This document shows, piece after piece, positions 33,577 to 43,202 of a stretch of DNA of 64,000 nucleotides. Within the stretch, counting starts at the first letter, position 1, and each line of letters begins with the position of its first letter. This stretch comes from Nitrospirales bacterium. Its GTDB lineage: Bacteria; Nitrospirota; Nitrospiria; Nitrospirales; UBA8639. The position numbers were made by a program, and so were the translations under genes. The notes below the pieces were generated by a model that was not told the DNA's origin, did no database searches, and saw nothing but the letters and a program-made list of their open reading frames with translations. The DNA is taken from NCBI GenBank assembly GCA_029261355.1, contig JAJDBM010000052.1, positions 1-64,000 of the forward strand. The letters run 5' to 3'.

Positions 33577-36500
33577 CGGCGGGAAGATGTCGTGCGTGAA
33601 CGAGAAGTTATTCGGGTTGAACTTTTCGATGTGGCCTTGGGTTTCGCCTTAGGTTTCGTTTGGCTCATCACCTTGGATTTGGCTTTGAGTTTAGTGGTCA
33701 CTGTTGGTTTGACCTTAGCTTTTGCTTTGAGTTTCGCTGTCACCTTCGGTTTGACCTTCGCTTTCGTTTTGGGCTTTGGTGTGCCCTTGGGTTTCGATTT
33801 AGCTGCAGTCTTGACTGCCGCTTTCCTTACAGTCTTGACTGGTTTCGACGATCCCGTTTTTTTCGCTGAAGAGCTTACGGCCTTTTTCGGTTTCCCTTCG
33901 AGCGTGGCTACAGCAGCTTGGGCAGCCGCCAATCTGGCTATCGGTACACGATAGGGTGAACAGCTGACATAATTCAGTCCCAAGGAATAACAAAATTCCA
34001 CGGAACTGGGATCTCCCCCATGTTCTCCACAAATACCCAGCTTAATATTCGGACGAGTTTGACGACCGTCTCGAATCGCCCATGTCATCATAGCCCCCAC
34101 CCCTTCTCGATCAAGTGTGGAAAAGGGATCAAAGTCCAATATATTATCGGCCTTCCGATCTATCGAGGCCTTACACATACGACAGACCATTTTCTTCCAA
34201 TCAACATTGGTTCGTTGGCAGTACGGACACCGATCCTGACGATCCATATAAAATGAGGTAAACTTCGCTGAATCGTCACGAGAGAATCCATATGTTGTCT
34301 GCGTTAAGTCATTTGTCCCAAATGAGAAAAATTCGGCGTCCTGTGCAATCTGACCTGCCGTTATAGCCGCACGTGGCAATTCAATCATCGTTCCCACCAA
34401 ATACGTGAGTTTAGTGCCACACCGTGCCATCGTTTCTTCAGCCACATCTTTAATCAGCTCTTTTTGCGCTTTCATTTCTGCTGCCATACCGACCAGTGGT
34501 ATCATTATTTCTGGGACAATCTTTTTCCCTTCTTTGGCCACTTCACAAGCGGCTTCAAAAATCGCACGAATTTGCATCCGCGTAATCTCGGGCATGGTGA
34601 TGCCAAGTCGGCATCCTCTCAATCCCAGCATCGGATTAAATTCATGCAGTTCCTCCACACGTGAAAGCATCTGCTTCTTTTCTTGGATATCCAGCGGATT
34701 ACCATTCGTGGCCTCTAACCGAGCCAGGTCCACCATTAATTGTTCACGCTTGGGTAAGAACTCGTGAAGTGGTGGGTCTAGGAGACGAATGGTGACCGGA
34801 AAGCCTTTCATCTCACGATATAGCCCTATGAAGTCCTTTTTCTGTAATGGCAGCAACTGTGCAAGATACTTTTCACGATCTTCCCTCGAAGATGCCAAAA
34901 TCATTTGCTGCATAATCTCGACACGGTCTTCGGCAAAAAACATATGTTCCGTTCGACATAAACCTATACCCTCAGCACCAAACCCTCTGGCGATTTGCGC
35001 TTGATCCGGAACATCCGCATTCGAGCGTACTCGTAATGTCCGAAAACTATCCGCCCAGTTCAATAAGGTTGAAAAGTACTGATACTTTTCAGATTTCGAA
35101 GCATCCATTTTTCCTTGAATAATCTGAATAACCTCTGAGTCCACAACAGGAATATCCCCAGCATAGACTTGCCCGGTAAATCCATTCAGTGAAATCGAAT
35201 CTCCCTCAGAAAGAACCACTCCCCCCATTCGCACTTTTCCGTCTCCAAGCACTTCGACGCCGTCACAACCCGCCACGCAAACTTTCCCCATCTGCCTTGC
35301 CACGACGGCTGCATGAGACGTCATCCCACCCTTGGCAGTCAAAAACCCTTCGGCGGCATGCATTCCATGAATATCGTCAGGACTGGTTTCTTGCCGTACC
35401 AGCACCGCGCGTATGCCACGATTTTTCAAATCCACCGCACGATCAGGAGTCAATGCAATTTCTCCCGCGGCCGCACCAGGACCAGCTGGCAACCCTTTCC
35501 CCACTGCTTGAAACTTCGCCTCTTCAGAACTTTCAAATATTGGATAGAGGTATTGGGACAGTTGCTCAGGGGCGACGCGTTGAATCGCTTCTCGCCGATC
35601 AATCAGCCCCTTTCTCACCATGTCTACGGCAATGCGAACGGCGGCAATCCCCGTGCGTTTCCCCACTCGGGTTTGCAGCATGTACAATTTCCCTTCCTGG
35701 ATCGTAAACTCCAGGTCAAGCATGTCACGGTAGTGCTTCTCCAACGTTTTTTGTGTTTTTGTAAGTGCCGCATAGGCTTGAGGGAGCTTTTCCCCTAACG
35801 CCGAGACTGGAAGTGGCGTTCGAATACCTGCCACCACATCCTCACCTTGTGCATTTAATAAGCATTCTCCAAAAAACACTGCTTCCCCAGTTGCGGGATT
35901 TCGAGTAAATGCCACACCGGTTCCACTAGTTTCGCCCATGTTGCCAAACACCATCGCGACCACATTGATGGCCGTCCCCCATTCATCAGGAATATCATAG
36001 AGACGTCGATAGGTGACGGCGCGATCCCCAAACCAGGAATCAAACACCGCGTTCACGGACATGCGTAATTGCTCAAAAGGATCTTGAGGAAAGTCTCGTC
36101 CCGTTTCGGCTCGTACCAGTTCGGTATACTGCGTCACAAGATCTTGAAGGGCTTTTTCAGACAAATCTGTATCATGAATGGCGTTTTGAGTTCTTTTCGC
36201 ATCGACTAATAATTCTTCAAAACTCTCTCGGGGAACATTCATCACGACATTCCCAAACATGGTAATGAAGCGACGGTATGCATCAACGGCAAAGCGAGTA
36301 TTTCCCGTTTTTCTGGCTAAGCCTTCAACGGTTTGGCTATTCAATCCAAGATTTAAGACCGTATCCATCATTCCAGGCATTGAAGCCCGCGCTCCGGATC
36401 GAACGGACACTAAGAGTGGATTATCAACGTCCCCTAAGCGGGCATTCATTGACTTCTCTACTCGCTTTAATCCTTTTAATGTTTGATCCCACATGCCAGG

Positions 36501-36692
36501 CGGATAGCGTTTCTTCGAGTGAAAGTACTCAACACATGCTTCCGTGGTAATGGTAAATCCTGGAGGAACAGAAATGTTCAAATTCGTCATTTCTGCCAGG
36601 CCAGCGCCCTTTCCTCCAAGGAGATCCTTCATGGATCCTTTGCCCTCAGCCTTCCCATCACCATAAAAATACACGTACTTTTTGTGACGCAT
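33573..36692 (-). CDS. ppdK: Pyruvate phosphate dikinase with lysine-rich C-terminal tail
   Basis: This encodes 1039 residues. Residues 1 to about 930 are a complete PPDK: ATP-grasp start (GKGAGLAEMTNL), phospho-His loop GGMTSHAAVVARQMG, and PEP/pyruvate barrel with EIMIPLVG and the catalytic GICGEHGGDP. It interconverts pyruvate, ATP, Pi and PEP, AMP, PPi in central carbon metabolism. The last ~106 residues (from about 934) are a low-complexity Lys/Ala/Pro/Ser/Thr tail like histone H1 (repeats such as TAKLKAKAKVKP), absent from ordinary PPDKs of about 880-910 residues. The DNA of the tail is repetitive. It is coupled to ribD. Confidence 0.95.
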   Translation of the reverse strand: MRHKKYVYFYGDGKAEGKGSMKDLLGGKGAGLAEMTNLNISVPPGFTITTEACVEYFHSKKRYPPGMWDQTLKGLKRVEKSMNARLGDVDNPLLVSVRSGARASMPGMMDTVLNLGLNSQTVEGLARKTGNTRFAVDAYRRFITMFGNVVMNVPRESFEELLVDAKRTQNAIHDTDLSEKALQDLVTQYTELVRAETGRDFPQDPFEQLRMSVNAVFDSWFGDRAVTYRRLYDIPDEWGTAINVVAMVFGNMGETSGTGVAFTRNPATGEAVFFGECLLNAQGEDVVAGIRTPLPVSALGEKLPQAYAALTKTQKTLEKHYRDMLDLEFTIQEGKLYMLQTRVGKRTGIAAVRIAVDMVRKGLIDRREAIQRVAPEQLSQYLYPIFESSEEAKFQAVGKGLPAGPGAAAGEIALTPDRAVDLKNRGIRAVLVRQETSPDDIHGMHAAEGFLTAKGGMTSHAAVVARQMGKVCVAGCDGVEVLGDGKVRMGGVVLSEGDSISLNGFTGQVYAGDIPVVDSEVIQIIQGKMDASKSEKYQYFSTLLNWADSFRTLRVRSNADVPDQAQIARGFGAEGIGLCRTEHMFFAEDRVEIMQQMILASSREDREKYLAQLLPLQKKDFIGLYREMKGFPVTIRLLDPPLHEFLPKREQLMVDLARLEATNGNPLDIQEKKQMLSRVEELHEFNPMLGLRGCRLGITMPEITRMQIRAIFEAACEVAKEGKKIVPEIMIPLVGMAAEMKAQKELIKDVAEETMARCGTKLTYLVGTMIELPRAAITAGQIAQDAEFFSFGTNDLTQTTYGFSRDDSAKFTSFYMDRQDRCPYCQRTNVDWKKMVCRMCKASIDRKADNILDFDPFSTLDREGVGAMMTWAIRDGRQTRPNIKLGICGEHGGDPSSVEFCYSLGLNYVSCSPYRVPIARLAAAQAAVATLEGKPKKAVSSSAKKTGSSKPVKTVRKAAVKTAAKSKPKGTPKPKTKAKVKPKVTAKLKAKAKVKPTVTTKLKAKSKVMSQTKPKAKPKATSKSSTRITSRSRTTSSRR

Positions 36693-36879
36693 GTCCTCGC
36701 TCCCCCTTAACCCAATACTCGTTGCATTCCTACCATAGGATGCCGATCATGTTCGTAGACGATCCCTGTATTTTCACAAACAAGCCACCGGCGTTCCACC
36801 CACTGTTGGAGCATTGGTACATCATGAATAAACAATAGATAAATAATACCGTATAGTCGATCGACCATTTGAGTCTTCT

Positions 36880-37344
36880 CTAGGATACACGGCCATCAGA
36901 TCTTTGCAAGTGCATCGCATAACGTGCGATCAAATACTGCTTAGTCCACATGCCTGCCCCAAATACCAATATGACAAAGATGACTAAGCCTAGGAGACGA
37001 TAGTCTTCATGACGTTGATCCGTATAATGCAAGATCCCATCATCGCCAATGGCCAACGCATGCCCTATTCGAATCGAATGCGTGGCCCCGGAAGGATCAG
37101 AGAGGTCGAGCCATTGGGCACACACTTTCATGAGCGGCTCCACACCCTCCACTTTCATCCACTTGACCCCCACGCAATAATGACTATTCATATCATATAT
37201 CGCGGGCTTAGATAACGCCTCTTCTAAATTAACGCCACTCACCCACCACCCAAGTACAAGAAGCCCATTACAGAAAAGAATCAATACCACCGTGAGTCCA
37301 CGGGTGTACCAGGTGAGTCGTGTATCTCTAGAGTCGGCTGCCAT
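36880..37344 (-). CDS. Membrane protein with two transmembrane helices, unknown function
   Basis: This encodes 154 residues. TM helix 1 is at about 16-36 (LTVVLILFCNGLLVLGWWV) and TM helix 2 at about 116-136 (LLGLVIFVILVFGAGMW). Between them is a soluble domain of about 80 residues with two Cys (SHYCVG, KVCAQW) that probably lies in the periplasm. No family was recognised. GGAG precedes the ATG. It sits between glyS and ppdK on the same strand, 81 bases after glyS, so it is likely in that operon. Confidence 0.7.
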   Translation of the reverse strand: MAADSRDTRLTWYTRGLTVVLILFCNGLLVLGWWVSGVNLEEALSKPAIYDMNSHYCVGVKWMKVEGVEPLMKVCAQWLDLSDPSGATHSIRIGHALAIGDDGILHYTDQRHEDYRLLGLVIFVILVFGAGMWTKQYLIARYAMHLQRSDGRVS

Positions 37345-37425
37345 AGCATGTACTCCACCGTCTCAACATAGAACTGTTGAAAACCTTGCTAAAAACGAAA
37401 TTTACGCCTTAACGCATTCCTCCAT

Positions 37426-39684
37426 CTAGCCTTGAAGACATGAAAAGTCTGCGACGGTGAGAAATAATTGATCAACCGTTACTAATAATGACAAGCGATT
37501 CGCACGAATGTGTTGATCTGGCGCATTCACCATGACGCCATCAAAGAAATTGTCTATGGGCGTTTTGAGTTCTAATAATTCAGTGAGAGCCGCGCCATAG
37601 TTTTGTTGTGCAATCGAGCTGTTCATCTTTGGTTGAGCTTCGCATACGGCCCGATGTAAGTTCGTTTCAGCCTCGTGCTCAAACAAATCTGGACTAACTT
37701 GTCGTTCGTGCCATTGCTCTTTTTCAACAATTCGATGAGCTCGTTTATAGCCCATAATAAGCGGGGAAAATTCCGGCTGGGTGGCCACAAGCTGTAGGGC
37801 TTTCATGCGGGCTACCATATCTCCAAGATCACAAGACTCGACGGGACATGCAGTTAGGATGGCCTCAATCATATCATCGCGCACTTGATGGACGGTCTTC
37901 GCAAAAAATCGAAGGCGTTCCAATATAAACTCGACAAGACTCTGGATAGTCGCCGTCGCTCCGCTTGGATTACAAATGATGTTTTGAACCCTGAAGATAT
38001 GCTCAGCTTGTGTCAGCACCTCAACGATATTGAGCTGCAACCCTTTCTCCACAAGGATTCGAACAGTCCCATACCCGATTCGGCGTAAGGCAAAAGGGTC
38101 TTCCGATCCAGAGGGAACCAACCCGACCAAAAAGAATGCCACAAGAGTGTCAATTCGATCCCCAAGTCCCACAATCATCCCAACATGTGAATCAGGTAAA
38201 TCCCCTTCAGGCGTACTAGGCAAGTAGAGCTCCCCAAGAGACTGACTAACATCAGAAGCTTCTCCGTCCTGCTTGGCATACTCACGGCCCATGACGCCTT
38301 GGAGAGTCGGAAACTCACCAACAAGTCCAGTGGTCAAATCAGATTTCGAAAGACGGGCTGCCCGCTTACAAGCGTCCTTTAGATCGCCACGGCTCACGGC
38401 TTCAGCAATCCAGGGCGTGAACTCTTGTAATCGTGTCACCTTGTGATGCAACGAACCAAGGTTTTTGTGAAAGGTGATGCCCTTTAACTGTTCAACACGA
38501 TCATCTAATGTGACTTTTCGGTCTTCTCGGAAAAAGTATTGAGCATCACTTAAACGGGCCGTGAGCACCCGTTCATTTCCTAAACGAATGACATTCATGT
38601 TTGGTAATTTCATGTTCGTCACGGTAATGAATTTTGGAAGCAGAGCACCATTTCTCCCAATAAGTGAGAAATATCCCTGATGCTCTTTCATGGCCGTGAT
38701 AAGGACTTCTTGGGGAAGCTGCAAATAATGAGGATCAAAACTACCTAACACAGCTTGAGGATATTCGACGGTATTCACGGCAAGTTCCAACAATTCCTCG
38801 TAATGTGGTGCATACACGGTTCCATTGACCGACTTCGCTAAGACACTCACCTGAACTTGAATCATCGATCGTCGCTCATGAGGATCGACAACGACACAAT
38901 GTCGCTTCATCGTGGCTTCATACGTTGTGGGATCTGAGATCTTGATACCCGTCGTGCGCTTTGAGGATGATGGACTAAGAAATCGATGCCCAACCGTGTG
39001 TGAACCAGAAACGATTCCACCAATTTCAAATCGTAGAGACTTCTTTCCATACAGCGCTAACACCCATCGCAGAGGTCGAGCAAAACGCAGTTTGGAATCA
39101 TTCCATTTCATCGATTTCTTAAATGACAATTGCTGAATGATCTTGGGTAGGTGTTCCTTCAGTACGTCTACAGTGGGACGACCTGACTCATGCTTCGTCG
39201 CACATACATAGGCTCCCTTTGGCGTTTCACGTATTTGAAGGGATTCCACCGGAATCCCCTGTGAACTCGCAAACCCTTTGGCCGCTTTGGTTGGAACACC
39301 TTGGGCATCATAGGCAAAGGATTGAGGAGGGCCCAGAACTTCTTGGCTTATTGATGACTGCTTTGCCACCAAACCATTGACCAACACCACCAGTCGTCGT
39401 GACGTTCCAAATGTTTGAATGGATACATAGGTCAGCCTGTTGTCATTTAATGTTTTTTCAAGAAGATTGCCAAGCAAATGTGTCGTTGGCTGTATAAACA
39501 AAGCCGGAAGCTCCTCCGTCCCAAGTTCTAACAACAAAGGCGATCCCGGAAGAGAACGTTGTGTTGATTGTCGAGAGGAAGATCGAGGCCCCTTCGAGAC
39601 CGAAGATGGGCGACCAGGCTTTTTTGTGCTCTTGACGACTCCTCGACTAGCCTTTTTTCCAGACGGTAACACCATAGGCGTCAT
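37426..39684 (-). CDS. glyS: Glycyl-tRNA synthetase beta subunit
   Basis: This encodes 752 residues. After a basic low-complexity N-terminal extension (about 1-47, rich in Ser, Lys and Arg) the canonical beta-subunit start [12 protein letters not shown] follows, and the rest covers the tRNA-binding and HD-like regions ([20 protein letters not shown]) to a normal C-terminus. The family is usually near 690 residues, so the extension explains the excess. Together with GlyQ it forms the bacterial alpha2-beta2 enzyme that charges tRNA-Gly. Its start overlaps the glyQ stop by 4 bases. Confidence 0.95.
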   Translation of the reverse strand: MTPMVLPSGKKASRGVVKSTKKPGRPSSVSKGPRSSSRQSTQRSLPGSPLLLELGTEELPALFIQPTTHLLGNLLEKTLNDNRLTYVSIQTFGTSRRLVVLVNGLVAKQSSISQEVLGPPQSFAYDAQGVPTKAAKGFASSQGIPVESLQIRETPKGAYVCATKHESGRPTVDVLKEHLPKIIQQLSFKKSMKWNDSKLRFARPLRWVLALYGKKSLRFEIGGIVSGSHTVGHRFLSPSSSKRTTGIKISDPTTYEATMKRHCVVVDPHERRSMIQVQVSVLAKSVNGTVYAPHYEELLELAVNTVEYPQAVLGSFDPHYLQLPQEVLITAMKEHQGYFSLIGRNGALLPKFITVTNMKLPNMNVIRLGNERVLTARLSDAQYFFREDRKVTLDDRVEQLKGITFHKNLGSLHHKVTRLQEFTPWIAEAVSRGDLKDACKRAARLSKSDLTTGLVGEFPTLQGVMGREYAKQDGEASDVSQSLGELYLPSTPEGDLPDSHVGMIVGLGDRIDTLVAFFLVGLVPSGSEDPFALRRIGYGTVRILVEKGLQLNIVEVLTQAEHIFRVQNIICNPSGATATIQSLVEFILERLRFFAKTVHQVRDDMIEAILTACPVESCDLGDMVARMKALQLVATQPEFSPLIMGYKRAHRIVEKEQWHERQVSPDLFEHEAETNLHRAVCEAQPKMNSSIAQQNYGAALTELLELKTPIDNFFDGVMVNAPDQHIRANRLSLLVTVDQLFLTVADFSCLQG

Positions 39685-40622
39685 TTCTTTCGCGAACGAG
39701 ATTTCATTTGAGCACGAGTAGCCTTGCTAATGAGTTGTTTCGTAGGTTGCATGAGTGGGAAGCCCAAGGCTTCTCGCTGTGCCTGATAGCCCTCAGCACA
39801 TCCACGTGCCAACCCTCGAATCCTGGCAATATACCCAGTCCGTTCTGTGACACTAATGACACCTCGGGCATCGAGGAGATTAAATAAATGGGAGGTTTTC
39901 ATACAGTAGTCATATGCCGGTATGACCAGGCTTTTTTCAAGGAGACGTTGGCATTCGCGTTCATAGGCCGCAAACGTCTCACCAATCATTGTGACATCTG
40001 CCTCTTCAAAATTATATTTGGAACATTGGATTTCAGACTCTTGGTACAGTTGTCCGTAACTGACTCCCTCAGACCAAGCTAAGTCAAAGAAATGATCAAC
40101 CCCTTGAATATACATAGCAATCCGTTCCAGCCCATAGGTTAACTCCACCGTCACCGGGTCAACTTCAATCCCACCAACTTCTTGGAAATAGGTGAACTGG
40201 GTGATTTCCATTCCATCCAACCGGACTTCCCAACCGAGTCCCCAAGCCCCAAGGGTTGGAGATTCCCAATCATCTTGAATAAACTGAATATCATGTTGTC
40301 GTGGGTTAATTCCAAGATGCGCCAGACTCTGAAGATAGAGGTCTTGGACGTCCGCGGGTGACGGTTTGAGAACTACCTGATATTGGAAGTAATGCTGCAA
40401 TCGATTGGGATTATCACCATACCGGCCATCTGAGGGACGACGACATGGCTCGACATAGGCTGCACGCCAAGGTTCCGGCCCTAACGCCCGTAAAAAAGTC
40501 GCAGGATTGAACGTGCCTGCACCTTTTTCAGTATCATACGGCTGGGTCAGGATACAGTGCTGGTGAGACCAAAACTGATGGAGAGAAAGGATCAGATCCT
40601 GGAGGGTCACAACTTCTTCCAA
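39681..40622 (-). CDS. glyQ: Glycyl-tRNA synthetase alpha subunit
   Basis: This encodes 313 residues with GlyQ landmarks [29 protein letters not shown], and [17 protein letters not shown] with [10 protein letters not shown]. This is the catalytic class II subunit. The start appears to be TTG 40622 with AGGA upstream; a GTG five codons in (40610) is an alternative. The C-terminus ends in a basic KSRSRKK stretch (about 15 residues longer than usual). It heads the operon glyQ-glyS-membrane protein-ppdK-ribD. Confidence 0.95.
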   Translation of the reverse strand: MEEVVTLQDLILSLHQFWSHQHCILTQPYDTEKGAGTFNPATFLRALGPEPWRAAYVEPCRRPSDGRYGDNPNRLQHYFQYQVVLKPSPADVQDLYLQSLAHLGINPRQHDIQFIQDDWESPTLGAWGLGWEVRLDGMEITQFTYFQEVGGIEVDPVTVELTYGLERIAMYIQGVDHFFDLAWSEGVSYGQLYQESEIQCSKYNFEEADVTMIGETFAAYERECQRLLEKSLVIPAYDYCMKTSHLFNLLDARGVISVTERTGYIARIRGLARGCAEGYQAQREALGFPLMQPTKQLISKATRAQMKSRSRKK

Positions 40623-40871
40623 CCGTTCCTATTGAAGGACATATTCTTCAGAGGATGTCGGTATAGGACTATCAAAGCTCAATTAATACGTGCAATCATG
40701 TCACGCAAAGTTAGCAACAAACCTACTGTGAGTCAAGGCAAGAGAAGGACTCTACTGATTCAATAGCATAGACAAACTCATCACCCACTCCATAGAATTC
40801 AACTTGTTTTTACTGACTCTATTCATTTATTATAGCGGCGCTTTGTAAACTTTTGAGGAGGGGCCTTTGTT

Positions 40872-41174
40872 ATGAGAAAATCAATAAGTCTATCGCTAGG
40901 CGTAATAGGGCTTGCCATGGTAATCAGTGGTTGTCAGAATCCGTACAAAACGGGGAATGGATCAAGCACCTCAGGCGCCTCTACATCAGCAGCCATGAAT
41001 TCTGAAAATGGGACTCCAGTATCTCCAGCAGGAAGCTTACAAGCATGCTTAGATAGTATTGGCGATGCCAGTCCTGGGCAGAGAATGTTGGCAGAAGGCA
41101 CCTGCAAACGAAACGCCAAAGCCCAAGAGTCAATGGACAGTAATCCTGGCAACTATCTTCCAGCTGCAAAGTAA
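40872..41174 (+). CDS. Small lipoprotein
   Basis: This encodes 100 residues. A lipoprotein signal ends in VISGC (Cys at about 21). The mature part is Ser/Thr/Gly-rich, then a compact segment with two Cys (LQACLDSIGDASPGQRMLAEGTCKRNA), likely a disulfide-linked helical hairpin. No family was recognised. GAGGAGGGG precedes ATG 40872 and a hairpin terminator follows, so it is a single-gene unit divergent from glyQ. Confidence 0.8.
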   Translation: MRKSISLSLGVIGLAMVISGCQNPYKTGNGSSTSGASTSAAMNSENGTPVSPAGSLQACLDSIGDASPGQRMLAEGTCKRNAKAQESMDSNPGNYLPAAK

Positions 41175-41196
41175 ACATCCAACAGTCATCAGAACG

Positions 41197-41229
41197 AAAA
41201 GCCTGACAGACTTGATCTGCCAGGCTTTT
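41197..41229 (+). terminator. Terminator of the lipoprotein gene
   Basis: AAAAGCCTGacaga at 41197-41210 pairs with 41216-41229 (one mismatch) and ends in four T. It lies 23 bases after the stop. Confidence 0.85.
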
Positions 41230-41293
41230 CCTCCCACATTTCCCTCGACTACATTTCCTTGACTTCTCCCACTCTCTTACCGAGAATGGCCCC

Positions 41294-42229
41294 ATGGAAG
41301 CACCCATCATTATTGAAGGAATTCAGTGTTCCGTCCATTGTGGCGTCACTGAAGTTGAGCGGCAACATGCACAACCAATTGTCGTGGATCTCGAATTGCA
41401 ATGTACCAATGCCAAGGCTGCTTATTCAGATCATCTCGGAGATACCATTGACTATGGAGAAGTCACAGAACGTGTCGCCTCTCTCGCCGCTTCGTCTAAA
41501 TTTTTCCTACTTGAATCCTTAACTCAGTCTATTCAAGAAATGCTATTTCGTGAGTTCCCAATCTCGCACCTCAAGTCTTGGATCAGAAAAACGTCCCCCC
41601 CTCTCAAGCATATCAACGGATCTGTGGGCATCCGCCTTTCTCAATCCCGCGATCAATGCTCCAATGCCACTACGTCTTCAAGCACAAACCTTGGTCAACC
41701 AAGTGCCTTTGTCCTTGCCCATCACTCAAAACTCCTATCGGGAAAAGTCCTGGATGTCGCAACTGGATATGGCCGAAATGCGCTCTTTCTTGCAGCCCAA
41801 GGGTTTTCAGTCGAGGGAATTGATCGCGACGAACAGGCCTTAGCCCACCTTCAACAATCCGCGTCTCAGTTAAAACAGGGACAACTTGTCACTCACGCAA
41901 TTGATTTAGAAACACAGGGCGATCCACCTCCTGACTTAGGCAAAGAAGCCTATGATGGAATACTCGTCTCTTTTTATCTATTCCGACCGCTCTTTCCCAA
42001 TATCCTTCAAGCACTGAAACCTGGAGGGCTTCTCTTCTATGAAACCTTCTTAATTGATAACCATCTGGTTCGAAATCATCCTCGAAATACAGATTTCTGC
42101 CTCCAGCGAAATGAACTCTTACAACTGGCTCAAGGGCTTAGGATTTTACATTACCAGGAGGGGGAACACTGCGGACCGACTGGAACTGACTTGGCCTTTA
42201 CAGCCCAGTTAGTCGCCCAAAAGGAATAG
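41294..42229 (+). CDS. FolB (dihydroneopterin aldolase)-SAM methyltransferase fusion
   Basis: This encodes 311 residues. Residues 1-115 are FolB-like: IIIEGIQCSVHCGVTEVERQ with Glu22, IDYGEVTERV, LLESL with Glu74, and Lys99 in WIRKTSPPL, the usual catalytic set. After a Ser/Thr-rich linker (about 117-135), residues 136-311 are a Rossmann methyltransferase: GKVLDVATGYGRNALFLA, GIDRD and LKPGGLLFYETF (TehB/UbiE-like). The first part would make 6-hydroxymethyl-dihydropterin for folate. The role of the second part is unknown. There is no frameshift between them, so it is a genuine fusion in this sequence. Confidence 0.85.
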   Translation: MEAPIIIEGIQCSVHCGVTEVERQHAQPIVVDLELQCTNAKAAYSDHLGDTIDYGEVTERVASLAASSKFFLLESLTQSIQEMLFREFPISHLKSWIRKTSPPLKHINGSVGIRLSQSRDQCSNATTSSSTNLGQPSAFVLAHHSKLLSGKVLDVATGYGRNALFLAAQGFSVEGIDRDEQALAHLQQSASQLKQGQLVTHAIDLETQGDPPPDLGKEAYDGILVSFYLFRPLFPNILQALKPGGLLFYETFLIDNHLVRNHPRNTDFCLQRNELLQLAQGLRILHYQEGEHCGPTGTDLAFTAQLVAQKE

Positions 42230-42246
42230 GTCACCAGCTTCTATCC

Positions 42247-43104
42247 ATGTCACGAATTGACTTACATCTCCATAGTACCTACTCAGACGGCAGCTTCTCG
42301 CCAACAGAAGTGGTTCGAAAAGCCCATCGTTCGCAGGTCACGACATTGGCTCTCACAGATCACGACACAACAGATGGGATTGTTGAAGCCACGGAATCAG
42401 CTAGGGAATATCAAATTGAAGTCATCCCAGGCGTCGAAGTCAGCTCTCACTACAAAGGGAAAGAAACTCATATCCTTGGTTATTTTCTTGACTATCGCAA
42501 TGTTCAATTCCAGCAACATTTAGAAGCTCTTCGTAATAGCCGCCACGAACGCATCCCAAAGATAATTCAGAGACTCAACACACTGGGTCTCTCGCTATCT
42601 TATGAGGATGTAACTGCTGTGGCAGGACACGGCTCCATCGGACGGCCTCATATTGCTCAGGTTCTTATCGACAAACAGTATGTGCGAAACATGAATGAAG
42701 CATTTTCTCAATACTTAGCGGAAGGAACAGCCGCGTACGTCGCACGCACGCTTCCTGATGTGGCAGACGCCATTCGTTGGATACAAAATGCAGGAGGGAT
42801 CGCATCACTCGCACATCCTAGTTGGGTCAGAAATACAGTGGAGGAACTACGAATTGCCTGCAAGGAGCTACAGGCTTTTGGATTGCAGGCCATTGAAGTT
42901 TATTATAGTTCTCATAGCACACGACAAACCTCAGACTATCTCAACATGACTCGCTCGTTAGGACTCATGGCTACCGGAGGAAGTGACTTTCATGGGAAAT
43001 CCAAGCCGGACATTGAAGTTGGAGTTGGCAAGGGAAACCTCAAAGTCCCCAAAAGTATCTTAGAAGAGTTGAGGAACTGTGCTGAAAAAGCTAGGAAGAA
43101 TTAA
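42247..43104 (+). CDS. PHP-domain phosphoesterase (YciV/TrpH, RNase AM-like)
   Basis: This encodes 285 residues. PHP metal motifs are DLHLHSTYSDGS at the start, LALTDHDTTDG, IPGVEVSS with GKETHILGYF, and the terminal GGSDFHGKSKP. The inserted helical part matches YciV/TrpH proteins, several of which are 3'-nucleotide phosphatases or 5'-3' exonucleases acting on pAp or short RNA (RNase AM). It is 17 bases after the FolB fusion and probably co-transcribed with it. Confidence 0.92.
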   Translation: MSRIDLHLHSTYSDGSFSPTEVVRKAHRSQVTTLALTDHDTTDGIVEATESAREYQIEVIPGVEVSSHYKGKETHILGYFLDYRNVQFQQHLEALRNSRHERIPKIIQRLNTLGLSLSYEDVTAVAGHGSIGRPHIAQVLIDKQYVRNMNEAFSQYLAEGTAAYVARTLPDVADAIRWIQNAGGIASLAHPSWVRNTVEELRIACKELQAFGLQAIEVYYSSHSTRQTSDYLNMTRSLGLMATGGSDFHGKSKPDIEVGVGKGNLKVPKSILEELRNCAEKARKN

Positions 43105-43202
43105 AACACGAGATAAACGAAGAACCCAAAGAGAAACTGCAATATAATGCGCACAGGCCTCTCGCCCTAACGTATACACTCTACCTTACGTCTCAAGTCC
43201 CC

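Noticed and set aside
33415-33954. Long plus-strand frame opposite ribD and the 3' end of ppdK
   Set aside because: It is antisense to the repetitive lysine-rich tail; the low-complexity codons keep the opposite strand open, and the hydrophobic product has no family or ribosome site.
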